A stretch of 64,000 nt of DNA from Pardosa pseudoannulata (Eukaryota; Arthropoda; Arachnida; Araneae; Lycosidae). The stretch's first letter is position 1, and each line of letters begins with the position of its first letter. Positions 15,022 through 24,758 of the stretch are shown piece by piece. The stretch covers positions 90,795,820-90,859,819 of the forward strand of contig CM063508.1 in the NCBI GenBank assembly GCA_032207245.1, written 5' to 3'. The notes below the pieces were generated by a model. The model saw only the letters and a program-made list of their open reading frames with translations. It was not told the DNA's origin and searched no databases. Made by a program: the position numbers and the translations under genes.

Positions 15022-15282
15022 TCTAGGTTCATGGTTCTCATCCTTGACGACACGGCACTATAGAATGCCGCTGGAATAATCAAGAAAAATTATGAAACTA
15101 TTCACGAAAGTGTAAAGATTAAGTTTATGTTGTCTTCCCTATTGCACAGAAATCGAAATGTGCTAAGAATTGTCCCCCGAATTTATATCGAGGTGCAAGT
15201 GTCCGCGATTCTCAAACTTTGTGTCTCAAGCGTATGCCAGAGATGCGCGGTGAACAAAGTTTGATAACTGTTTCTCTAGGTT
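15022..15282. mobile_element. short hAT-like MITE candidate with TCTAGGTT flanks
   Basis: TCTAGGTT occurs at 15022-15029 and again at 15275-15282, and the match extends to 11 of 12 bases leftward. The inner ends are CATGGTTCTCATCC on the left and, inverted, CAGTTATCAAACTTTG on the right, both resembling the common hAT end CAGTGGTTCTCAAACTTTG. The terminal bases and flank do not line up perfectly, so the call is tentative. Confidence 0.45.
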
Positions 15283-16451
15283 ATTTCATATTGTTTAAGT
15301 AATAACTGCCTGAATTTCGTTTATTTGCATGATTATCCCGAAAAAAAAGTATTTTGCTGTTACATGATTTTAAAAATAACTAATAGACGTATTCTATTGG
15401 TTATTCAACGATGTTTTATTGTTTTGACCACAAAGATGTTATTTTACTGAAATAAATTCTTTGGTAATGAACATTCATGGATATCAAAATTAACCATCTG
15501 AATTCATGAGTCGAAAGAAAAATATCAATAAATAGGAAAAGTAAAAAACACAAATTATATTCTTAAGTAAAAATATATGCATAAGAAAAAATATTTTAAA
15601 AAACATACCATAGCTTTTATAAAGTGATTTAACGGGCATTAATTTTTTCCCTCATTTCAATTCAATTATTGAATAAAATTAATTTTTCTAATTTAGTTAT
15701 AAAAACGGGTTGTACATCAATTGGTATAAATAATTATTGGTTTCTTCTTTGATGTGAAATCATATTTTGGAAAGACATAACTTTATAATAAATAGTTTTA
15801 CAATACCAATAATTTTATAATGTAGAATTTGTATTATAAATCCTGTTTATATAAAAATGTTTATTACCGAAAATTGTTGAGTAATATTCACTTTATACAC
15901 AAAATACAAAAAACCATAGAGTAATGATAGTTAGAACTTCAAAGAAATTCTGATGTTGCGGGGTATACTTTTCAGTGTTTGTTATATAGACTTATTTTTA
16001 TAGATTTACAACACATATAAAACTCATACATTCTTATATGCTTTGTATAAACTGCTGTAAGGGATCAGAATATATATTAATACATGCATATGTTTGTATA
16101 GAGATAAACAAATCATGTTCTAATTTTGTATTAGCCTTGTATGGTAATATGTTGATAATTTGTAAATTTTTCTGATTATCTGTTATTCGTATAAATTTCT
16201 ATAGATGAACAGATCCTTTATGAATATACGCATAAACACACGCACATATATGCATGTCACTAAAATGCTGCAATTAATTCCTTATTTTAAATATGATAAG
16301 TTATCAAAAATTTGTACAATTTTTCGATAATGCATGGTTTTTAAACTAAAATTACTAAATTTTGTTAATTGATTATGAATATTTATATATGTATGTGTAT
16401 TATTTATATATATCTCTGTAGTATTAATTTTATTTCTGTGTTGCTTTCTAG
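15283..16451. other. probable intron upstream of the exon
   Basis: AT-rich, without repeats of note. The last 25 bases before 16452 form a pyrimidine-rich acceptor ending in TTTCTAG. A (TATA)-like stretch at 16375-16420 is simple sequence. Confidence 0.5.
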
Positions 16452-16539
16452 GAAAAAAATTCAGAAGCTCCCGGACCTAACGACTATGGGTCTCCGAAAA
16501 ATCCGGATTTATATAGGCCGGACAGTGCGTCGCATTCCG
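16452..16539 (+). CDS. internal coding exon of an unidentified host gene
   Basis: This is the only segment that looks like a real host exon. Upstream is the pyrimidine-rich tract TTTCTGTGTTGCTTTCTAG, a good 3' splice site. Directly after 16539 comes GTAAGT, a consensus donor. One frame, in phase with the first base, is open throughout: 29 codons plus one base, reading EKNSEAPGPNDYGSP and on to a similar stretch rich in Pro, Ser, Asn and Asp. A second frame is also open but gives a basic, less natural peptide; the third has a stop. The composition suggests a disordered linker, as in transcription factors or receptor tails. I do not recognise the protein. The 88-bp length (phase 0 in, phase 1 out) requires other exons, none of which I could find. 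Confidence 0.75.
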
Positions 16540-16980
16540 GTAAGTTTATCTCCTTTTGAACATCTCCATAGCTCTTTTCGTATATGAACATCGAAAATAA
16601 GAACAGAAAATTCATAATGATAATATTTTTATTTTTACAGAAAAAAAAGATGTTTTTACATTATGTCTAACTTTTATCCTTTCATTCAGAATTGAAAACA
16701 AGCTAGCTGTTTACTAAATTCCCTTACAAAAGAAACTCATTCAAAACTTGCTTAAAACTAAAATTTAAAAGTAAAAGTTTTGTTTTTTGTTTGTTTGGAA
16801 GGAAAAAATCAGGAAGTAGCAAGAAGTTGGTAGTCAATATGAGACTCTACTACTACCTTTTTTATTATTTGGCGAACTTGTATTGGGATATTCTTGGGTG
16901 TTGAACTGGGAAGTTTTGCATTTCTTGAAACAAAGATTCAGTGGCTGAGGTTGACTTGTCTTTTTTAAGTCATTAAATTG
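16540..16980. other. probable intron downstream of the exon
   Basis: Begins with the consensus donor GTAAGTTTAT. No other feature seen before the foldback element at 16981. Confidence 0.55.
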
Positions 16981-17545
16981 GTTGGGTACTGGCCACATTG
17001 GATTCCTCTTTCATTGGTTTTTTTTTTTGGTTTTGGAGCGCTACGGTCTACTTTTTGCAACACGAGGGCTAACGAGACCGGGACCTACTGCTTAAATCCG
17101 ATTCCGAACGGCTACGAACATACATGCCATAGTGGGATTCGAACCCACGAACTCCGGTTCCGAAGGCCAGCACTCTAACCATTCGGCCGTCGTTCGGCCC
17201 GCTTTCTTTGTGTTAACCTACCTAAAAAATTATTTTACTTTTGGAAGGTTTATAATTGAAAATTTCTTTAAACAAATTTTACCATGTGATAGAGCATAAA
17301 ATTTTCTAGGGTTATGCCTCCTTCCTCTTTTTTAATTTTATGTTTGTAAAATTCCATAATATGAGTTAAAAGAAGACTGGATTAAGATTTTCACAAAAAT
17401 TTAAAGTCACATATAGTTTTTTTCGCACTTTTTAAAAATTTTAATCTTGCACAACCCCGGCGAATTTTGTATCGCTTGGCACAATTTGTTTAAAGAAATT
17501 TTTAAATGCAAACCGCTGAAAAATAGAACAATTTTTCTCATAGGT
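16981..17545. mobile_element. foldback element copy B, interrupted by a SINE
   Basis: The left end GTTGGGTACTGGCCACATTGG matches the left end at 7363, and the inner block TTTAAACAAATTTTACCATG is shared. At 17017-17198 a SINE is inserted in the left arm. The right arm is cut short at about 17545, where copy C begins. Confidence 0.7.
17017..17198 (-). mobile_element. tRNA-derived SINE, family 1, nested in a foldback element
   Basis: On the minus strand the head carries GGCCGAATGG (Pol III A box) and GGTTCGAATCC (B box) in tRNA-like spacing. A body including GAACATCC-type, CGGTCTCATTAG-like and GTAGACCGTAGCGCTCC sequence follows, then an AAAACCAAAAAA tail. The flanks CTTTCATTG (17008-17016) and CTTTCTTTG (17202-17210) form an imperfect target duplication. 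It is younger than the element it sits in. Other copies: 45817, 57280, 59073, 52386, fragment 38122. Confidence 0.88.
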
Positions 17546-17549
17546 TAAG

Positions 17550-17971
17550 AAGGTTAGTCTGAAATTGCCATATTGGAATCCTCTCGATCAATGTTAACCT
17601 ATGGAAAAAATAAAATTAATTTTACCAGCTTGCATTTTGAATATTTAAAAAAAATATATATAATGCACGTGACAGAACAGTAAATTCTCTATGTAATCTT
17701 TTCATTTTTTTTTCTAAATTTATGTATGCTAAATGTTTTTATTTGCATTTGAATAAAAGTATACAAAATTTCGTGCAAATGATTTAATATTAAATATATT
17801 TTTTCTGGGTTAATTTTTTTAAATGGAAATATAGCATCTTGCAGAATTTCTTTATATTTTATATCACGTGGTATAATATTTTAAAATGCGAACAGGCCAG
17901 AGTGAATTTTATTTTCCCCATAGATTAACATTGAGTGAAAGGAATCAAACATGGCAATTCAGACTCACTTT
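17550..17971. mobile_element. foldback element copy C
   Basis: The left arm reads AAGGTTAGTCTGAAATTGCC, then ATATTGGAATCC and CAATGTTAACCTATGGAAAAA. The right arm is its inverse, ending GGCAATTCAGACTCACTTT. Arms are about 90 bp and well matched. It lies head-to-tail against the truncated copy B. Confidence 0.75.
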
Positions 17972-18112
17972 AACTATGAATTAAATGGATTTGAATTAGT
18001 TTTTTGTACTTAGTGTATTGTTTATTCATACACTTGGAAAACCATTTCGAAAATGGAAGACGTATGGCTTTAGAGAAGATAACCAAAATACAAAATATTC
18101 ACTTTTTTTTAA

Positions 18113-18144
18113 GGTAGCGACGGGCCATAGGTTGTTCACCCCTG
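18113..18144 (-). mobile_element. isolated hAT-type terminal repeat
   Basis: Inverted, it reads CAGGGGTGAACAACCTATGG then CCCGTCGC, very close to the usual end of Charlie-like hAT elements. No matching opposite end or target duplication was found, so only a solo end is supported. Confidence 0.5.
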
Positions 18145-18336
18145 GTTTAGGGGAAATCACGTAAAAGAGTCAGTTTCATTTATTTGATCTTTCTGTTTGA
18201 GTAAATTTGAAAGGAAAATTAAGATAAGCATTTCTTTCTCCAAACGTATTTGGTTTCTTGATTTCTTCACTATAAGTCTGCAGGATGATGATGCAACAGT
18301 ATTTGACTCTACTAAGTCCCTCTAATTCCGAAACGT

Positions 18337-18560
18337 TTAACCCTTAATTTGGCATTGTATGCTGTGCCATACAAACTTTAAAATATAAAGTGTTAAAGAA
18401 ATATTATAATTTCAATATAATTATTAATATTTATTCTCATAAACTAGTCACACTTTATGAAAAAAAAATGTTTTTTGAGTGTTAGCAACATTCAAACATT
18501 CCTATTTCAGTATTTGTTTCAAATCAGAATGTTTATATTTTTTTCCAAATAAAGGGTTAA
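18337..18560. mobile_element. TTAA-flanked MITE, family D (piggyBac-like)
   Basis: The ends TTAACCCTTAATTTGG and, inverted, TTAACCCTTTATTTGG form a 16-bp terminal inverted repeat with one mismatch, including the TTAA target. The 224-bp interior has no ORF. Confidence 0.8.
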
Positions 18561-19158
18561 ATGTAAAGCATTTAATTGACAGAGAGCATAAAAATAAAAA
18601 AAACATAGAAATCATGGATAGAATCATAGGAGTCGTAGATCCGTCAGTTTATTAGTACAACGAATGTCTAGATTACTTTTATTTCACTGAGAAACTGATT
18701 TAACGAGGAGGAGGACACTGGCCGCACTGCCGGAGTCCCTGCTTTTGTGAGTCCTCAAAGTATGAATGTTACACATTTTTCGAATGAAGTTATAACTATG
18801 TACAAGTTTTCAATCAATAGTATAAACTTATAGTATAATTATACTTGCTTATTTTCCTTAAAAACCAAATCCAATGTTTGGATTAAGGTTCTTATATACA
18901 CTCATTTCACTTAAGGAAAGAGTAAAAAATTACCTTAGAAATTCACCAACAAAAAATATTAAATAGCACGAATATTTTATAGAGAGACTAACATAAAGGT
19001 ATTGACTGTGAATGAGAATTGATATGTTTGCAACACTAAAAGCTAAAAGTAAAATTTTTAAATATTTTCATATTTTAAGTAAAGTTTCCTATATAAATTA
19101 TGATTTTGTTCTAATAAAATAAGAATAGTATATAATGCTTTATTTAAAAAAAATGTGT
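18561..19158. other. AT-rich non-coding DNA
   Basis: Nothing recognisable. Confidence 0.5.
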
Positions 19159-19696
19159 TTAACCCCTTAATGCACAGTTTTTTTTTAAAAAGGCTGGCAA
19201 AAAAAAAATCAATTTTTTTAATGTAAAAAGCACAATTTAGAAAGTTGTCTTGCCACGAAAATTACAAAAATACAAAAATAATTTTGGATTTTGATAACAT
19301 TGCAGAAAATAGTCGAATATTGTAATATTACACGCACATTGAATTTTTTCATCTTTCTTTTCGAATTTCCATTTCAGAATAAACATTATTATCAGTAAAA
19401 ATACTTATTTATACTTTTAAAACATAAATAATAACAATACTAGTATTTATAAAATTAATCAAAATTTTCTTTTGTGTGATATATTTCGAAACAAGGTGCA
19501 GCACATAGCCCAACATTGCAGCTATTACACATGTAACGACTCTCTTTTCTTTTCCTTTTTCCTTTGCTATCTCTTTTAGCACAACACACAGCGCAATATC
19601 TACAAAAGTACAACGCCGCTCGAATTATCTCGAGTGTGCACAGTTTGGCCAGTTTAGAGCTCTCGAGTTAACTCGAGCGTGCACTACAGGGGTTAA
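19159..19696 (-). mobile_element. piggyBac MITE, family C copy 1, retaining a transposase C-terminus
   Basis: TTAACCCCTTAATGCAC at one end and, inverted, TTAACCCCTGTAGTGCAC at the other give TTAA-bounded terminal repeats. Sub-terminal palindromes CTCGAGTTAACTCGAG and CTCGAGATAATTCGAG lie near the right end. The interior encodes the C-terminal cysteine-rich domain of a piggyBac transposase on the minus strand (19455-19613). The catalytic DDD region is absent, so this is an internally deleted element. Its relative at 44078-44439 has lost the domain. Confidence 0.9.
19455..19613 (-). pseudogene. piggyBac transposase C-terminal cysteine-rich domain (fragment)
   Basis: The minus-strand reading has RYCAVC, then a second cluster RYMCNSCNVGLC followed by PCFEIYHT, and stops at 19455-19457. 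The pattern C-x2-C ... Y-x-C-x2-C-x4-C-x3-C-F-x2-Y-H-T is the zinc-binding domain at the extreme C-terminus of piggyBac transposases, which contacts the transposon ends. The frame is open, without stops, well into the element's terminal region, but there is no catalytic domain and no clear start codon. It could be a simple deletion relic, or a small peptide if transcribed from a nearby promoter; nothing here shows expression. Confidence 0.85.
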
Positions 19697-21560
19697 TGTG
19701 TATATTTATTTCTTTAATCCTCTCTTTTTTTAAGGAGCCTAATATTTTTTTTCTACACCCGAGGCTTCAACTGGTCTTAATCCGTCTCTGATTACATGTA
19801 AATATGACTATCAATACTTCAATAGGTGCACGGGGTGTTTGAAAACGTAGAATTTTTTTTTTCTATAAGGTAACGAAAAATTAGCTTCCTCTTCCTTTCT
19901 CCTGTGACTGGAGAAAGCGTATTTAACTACGTGATTCTCAGGTGATGTGTCAACACCTGTAATAGACTGGCGCGTTTCCATGTATTCAAGGTGGTCCTTG
20001 ATTTCTTAATCGTTCCGAAAAATCTTCGAATTGAATTCTTAATTTTATCATTAAGACTTCTTTAATTGTTGTCGGATATACCTGTGAGACCGAGCCAACT
20101 ATTGTTCAGGAACTAAGCTATTTAATGCATGGTTTATGCTGCTTTGATGTTCTTTCCGCAAGGTTACTAATCAGAAATCTTCGGTTATAGATCTTTTTAG
20201 GAAATTCACTATATGATACGGTTTCGGGTATTCACATCCTTCTATTTTACATGGTTGGAAATAACATTTTATGTCCTCATTCAGTTAGTGTTTGAATCTT
20301 ATGTATATTCAACGTTTGATGTCAATTTTGAAAGTGCTCACTTTGACATATAAACATACCCACAGAAATAGCTCACTGTTTCTTCTTGAAATATTTAAAA
20401 TGATTATACGTTGTGTTAAAATAGTTATGGAAAAAATTTATCGAACTATTGAAAAATATAGATTTGTAAACCCACTCACATAAAAAAGAGGTGAGATTTT
20501 AGAGTAACATTAACTTTTAGACTTTCTACCCTTGCTCACGAAAGTAAATGGTTTATTTGTGTAGTTAACCTCAGGTGTTTGCAAGGAATTAAATTTTTCA
20601 TAAAGAACTTGATTGTAAAATGTCTGATCTCAATCCTGTTGTAAAGATGTATTGACCCTACATCTGCGGTATTAATTTTACCTTTAGATGAGAGTCAATA
20701 ACAAATTTTAGACAGTCTACTCGTTGTACCTCGGACTGACTTTGTTTTATGAAAGCTCAGGTCCAAGATACAATAACTTCCATGTTTAACTCTTCCCGCT
20801 TTTTTTTTTTAAAGATTTATCAGTTATTCATGCTAACACTTGAATTTTATAACTAGTTAATTTAAAGACTTTTCTTATTTAAATTGTCCCCATCCTTATA
20901 TATCTCTGTACTTCACGATGCACACCTTGAAGAGTAATTTCTCACCCTCATCATTGGAGATTCGGCTCAAGCCCAGGTGCCCCAAACAAACTAAGATTCG
21001 TTCTATAACTAGTATACTTTTTCTTGTTCCATTTTAATACAAATCTTGTTTCTGAGCACCTCAGGCATAAGACTGTCGCACATATGTTATACTTTTATTT
21101 ATAGTGTAATAAAAACTTGGCTTCTAGCTGAATCTAAATTTCTTTAATTATCCTAAATTCCTGTTAAATTAGAGACAAGTGATATGAGTTTAAAATTACA
21201 AAAGAAATCAATAGGTTCAAGGTGCGTTAGGGCATTGTACCTTGGTTTTGTTTGAATTTCATTTGTAAAATGCATAAAAATAGTTAATATAAAATCGTAA
21301 TAGAACTACATGCACCAAATTAATGCTTCAGATAATTTCTTTCTTTGAAAAATGAAAGAAAAATTCAATATAAACTTAAAATAGGATTAAGGTACAAAAA
21401 TTTCCTTTATGTATCTGAACATCATTTGTAAATATATTTAAAAAAACTCTATTTAGTCAAACTGTGTGGTTATGTATAAAAAAACAAACACACAAACTTC
21501 TTAATTTTCAAAGATATATAACGCTAGTCCGTGAAATAGACTCGAAGACATGTTTTAAAA
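19697..21560. other. AT-rich non-coding DNA
   Basis: No gene, RNA or paired repeat found. Short open frames such as 20292-20483 lack support. Confidence 0.5.
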
Positions 21561-22050
21561 GAATTTGTTCTTAATACCGGTGATAAAATTTTCATTTACA
21601 ACAAAAAATAATCGATGATTAAATTTAAAATTATCACATATGTAATCTATTATTGAAGCCAAATATAAAAGAAAAGCATTTACTTAATATCGAAGTTCAG
21701 TGATAAAATGTGTGAAAATAATGCAGACGATATTTAAACAATTTAAAATAATAAATGATTAAATGATATGGTTAAAGGAAGGACGACATAATGCTAGAAA
21801 AGAATGTTATTTTCACCTATTTATTATGTGATAAACTTAATAGTCTGCTCTTAACCGGGGAACATAGGCTTGATATAATAATATTTAACGCTAGACAATG
21901 GGAGAAGGGTGGATTTCGAACATCTCGCTTTGATTTCGCAAACCCTAACTCACCATGAATCAAATATGGGTGCCGCTATTCATTCCAGGTCCAACCGCTT
22001 CATAATTTCGAGGACAGACGGAGATAACTTAGGCTGTTATCATATAGGGG
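21561..22050 (+). mobile_element. dispersed repeat Y/X family, diverged copy
   Basis: The stretch from TTAATACCGGTGATAAAATTTTC through the TCGATGATTAAATTTAAAATTATCACATATG region matches 10921-11000. The block around GCAGACGAT and the TTATTATGTGAT segment match 10110-10220. No coding capacity. Confidence 0.7.
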
Positions 22051-22721
22051 ATGCAATGCAATGGACCCTACGGAAATTACGTTAAGGGGATACTCTTTGG
22101 CAAGACATAAATGTTTTCTTTAGGTATATTGAACTGAACTCATACTGAAGTTATTCTCTTGTGTTTACTTTTGTTATCTCTTTAAACTACAACAAGGAAC
22201 ATAAAAATACAACTCTGTCATTCATCTTACTATCTATGTTATAAAGCAGTTTAAGTTATGCAGAAACAACTTTCAGTAACATCTTGATGATGCTGCAGTT
22301 GATCTTTGTGGGTCTTCATGTTCTGATAAATTTTTCTGTCTTGCAACTCTGTATTCGTTGGAAAGAAATTTCAGAATTTGTTGCATTTGATTCTATATCG
22401 GAGTACTCTTCACTTATGTTCGTTAGCTTTTCCAATAACTCATTTCTGTTCGACATTTTTTTTTCATAAAGTTAGGGCGCAAAAGAAATAAAATAAACAA
22501 CTTGTTAGAAGAACACTTTATAAAGATTCGAATAACTAGTACTACTTTAGCTTATTGAGCAACTGACACTTATCAAGTATACGCCCAAATCGACAATTTA
22601 TCATGCATCGGTATGTTACCGTAATCGAAAAAAAATGTTATTTCAATACAAAGCCGGACAGGTCATATAAGAAATTTACTCAAATCAGTAAATAAAAATC
22701 TTTTGATTATTTAAAATTTAC
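22051..22721. other. AT-rich non-coding DNA
   Basis: Nothing recognisable; the 61-aa frame at 22284-22469 has no support. Confidence 0.5.
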
Positions 22722-22945
22722 CAATGAGTCAAAATGATTGCTTCTGGGCAATATAGATATAACACACATATATATATACGGAAATAAAGGAAGGAGGAAG
22801 TAACTACAATTATTCATAAACCCATTTATATGTTATAGAAAAAGTCACCAAATTCTAAGAAATTGTGTCATTATATTTCATAATTGTTGTTCTAATTGAA
22901 ATTAAAAAACAGTCAAAATGACTGCCTTGGGCAATCTAGTGTTAA
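22722..22945. mobile_element. TTAA MITE family A, partial copies
   Basis: The right half (22786-22945) matches 2285-2444 almost base for base and ends GGGCAATCTAGTGTTAA. In front, 22722-22760 holds a second, decayed right end (GAGTCAAAATGATTG, then GGGCAATATAG), so two partial copies appear to lie in tandem. Confidence 0.75.
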
Positions 22946-23099
22946 AAAAATCCACAAAACCGTACTTTATGACCTTTTACTCCGATCATGGTTAAAAGAA
23001 CATAGTTGTAAACATTGCATTTTCTCGCGTAACAAAAGTACTTACGGGGATAAAGGAGATCGGCATTGCAAAACTTCGATTCTTTGGTATATTTAATGT

Positions 23100-23660
23100 A
23101 TTTACCGTGACCACCCTTGTGAACGTCGTTTATCTGGGGCACAATGCTTTACACCCCGAAATTCACTCCCTCAATTCTAGTGGCACCATCCCCGTGTCCA
23201 CCCCTTGCAACCCTTGTAAAGAAACCCGGAGGACTCTTTTTCCCGCCCAGATCTCAAAGTAAACATTGTTGCAGTTAGGGGGATAAAAACGCAAAAATAT
23301 ATAAAAAAGATAAAAGATTCTCAGAGAAAGAGAGGAAAAAAACTTTGAGGGGGGGGGAGGGCTCTTTAAATCCTCTCCGGGTAGATTAGTACTGTCAGGT
23401 GCAGTAAATTCTTTGTGTCAAGTCGTCCAAGATGGAAGACGTTTCAATGTTGGTGTCACGTGACGCAGCGGGGAGCGACGAGGTTTGACGTCCCGGACTT
23501 GAGAAGGTTATATATCTTCATGGGTTGTGTTTAAAGGCTTATATCGGGAACTTCGACAGCGTTGTCATTCTTTTAATATTGATATATCCGAACACGTGCA
23601 TCAATATATTATTTTTTTCTTGTTGGAGCTTTGGAAAGGGAGACGGGAGAAGGTAGGTCG
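23100..23660. other. G+C-richer island, possible regulatory DNA or 5' exon
   Basis: This stretch is noticeably richer in G+C than the rest, with GTCACGTGACG at about 23456-23466, a G-run at 23348-23358, and GAGAAGGTAGGT at about 23646-23657, which would be a good + strand splice donor. A short frame from ATGGAAGACGTTTC (about 23431) runs only 18 codons to a stop. It could be a promoter/first-exon region or conserved non-coding DNA. No gene is claimed. Confidence 0.4.
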
Positions 23661-24192
23661 GTGGGAGTGAGAAGGATAAAATTTGATAAATGAATGGAAG
23701 GAAAATTCATTTTTTTTGGAGAGATCAAAAATGTAAAATGTTGATTATTTTTAAAAATGCATGTAAGGTAATGGGTCATTTTCATTCATTTATTTATATT
23801 TTGGTAGAAGATCCAAAATGTCATCTTTAATGAAAAAGAAATGAAAAAACAACATGTATCAGACGTTTAAATACAACAAACTGCTTAAAATTAGGATTTA
23901 TTATTATGATTATGTTAGAATAGGAGTTTTTTGTACGTGGTACGCACATATTATTCGAACTTATATAATTCCAATTTCGAGAGGAATGCGTATTATTGTA
24001 TACAATTCCAATGAAAAATCATAGATTTTTCTCTTTAGAGGTTTTATGAATTTGAGACGAAATACTTCACGACATAGTTTACTTTTGTGATTATAAGTTG
24101 TTCTCTTTACAATCCACGGCATAGATATGAAAAGAGATATCTTCTACATGACCGAAAGGTTTGTCATCCGTGTATGTGGTGAAAAAAACAAG
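23661..24192. other. AT-rich non-coding DNA
   Basis: Nothing recognisable. Confidence 0.5.
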
Positions 24193-24225
24193 CAGGGATT
24201 TCCAATTGTCGAACTGAGGGTCGCG
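24193..24225 (+). mobile_element. isolated hAT-like terminal sequence
   Basis: CAGGGATTTCCAATTGTCG, then GAGGGTCGCG and an AACCCGC-type continuation, resembles a hAT left end. No right end or target duplication was identified. Confidence 0.4.
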
Positions 24226-24314
24226 TGTAACCCGCAAGGTCAATTTCAATCCGCGAAAACTTTTTCAGAAAAAAAAAAGTAAAATATTCCATAACTTCAT
24301 AGTGTTTTTCTTCC

Positions 24315-24758
24315 ATGAAATTAACTAAAAATCAGTACAGAACTCAATTGCCGCATTCGTTAATGGTGACTGTGGCACGTAAAATATGTTCGTGGTCACG
24401 ATGTCCTCCAAGTTCTAAAACGATACTTCTAGGGGTGGCAAGGCAGGCCTGGAAGTCTTCTGCTTGGTCTCTGCTTCTAAATTACGAGAAAGCACTTGAG
24501 CTAAGACGTTCTTTCACCTTAGCGGTGCTTGTCAAAACGAAAGGTCCCTTAATTCGTGTGGCCTCTGCCTCACTTGCTTGGCTCGTCCAAGTGGCATTGG
24601 CAACAGCAATAATAACAACTCAACTTACTGATTCATTCGTGCTTTATCTTCTGAGATTAGAATTAACAGAGCTGGTGATCCATCTCTGTTCACTGGTTGG
24701 TGTAGATGACATCCATAACACGCCTAAATTATCTTTTTTAAAGTTTTATTTTGATTAA
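24315..24758. other. G+C-rich segment with a 147-codon ORF, probably an old coding or repeat relic
   Basis: About 24330-24720 stands out sharply in base composition. The + strand is open for 147 codons from the ATG at 24315, giving a Leu/Ala/Ser-rich product without a recognised domain. The minus strand also has one frame with long, natural-looking stretches (for example ASEAEATRIKGPFV and QAEDFQACLATPRS) broken by only three stops. Either strand could be the ancestral coding one. It may be a decayed transposon ORF, a processed pseudogene or a host exon remnant. I see no splice sites framing it and do not recognise a family. Confidence 0.35.
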
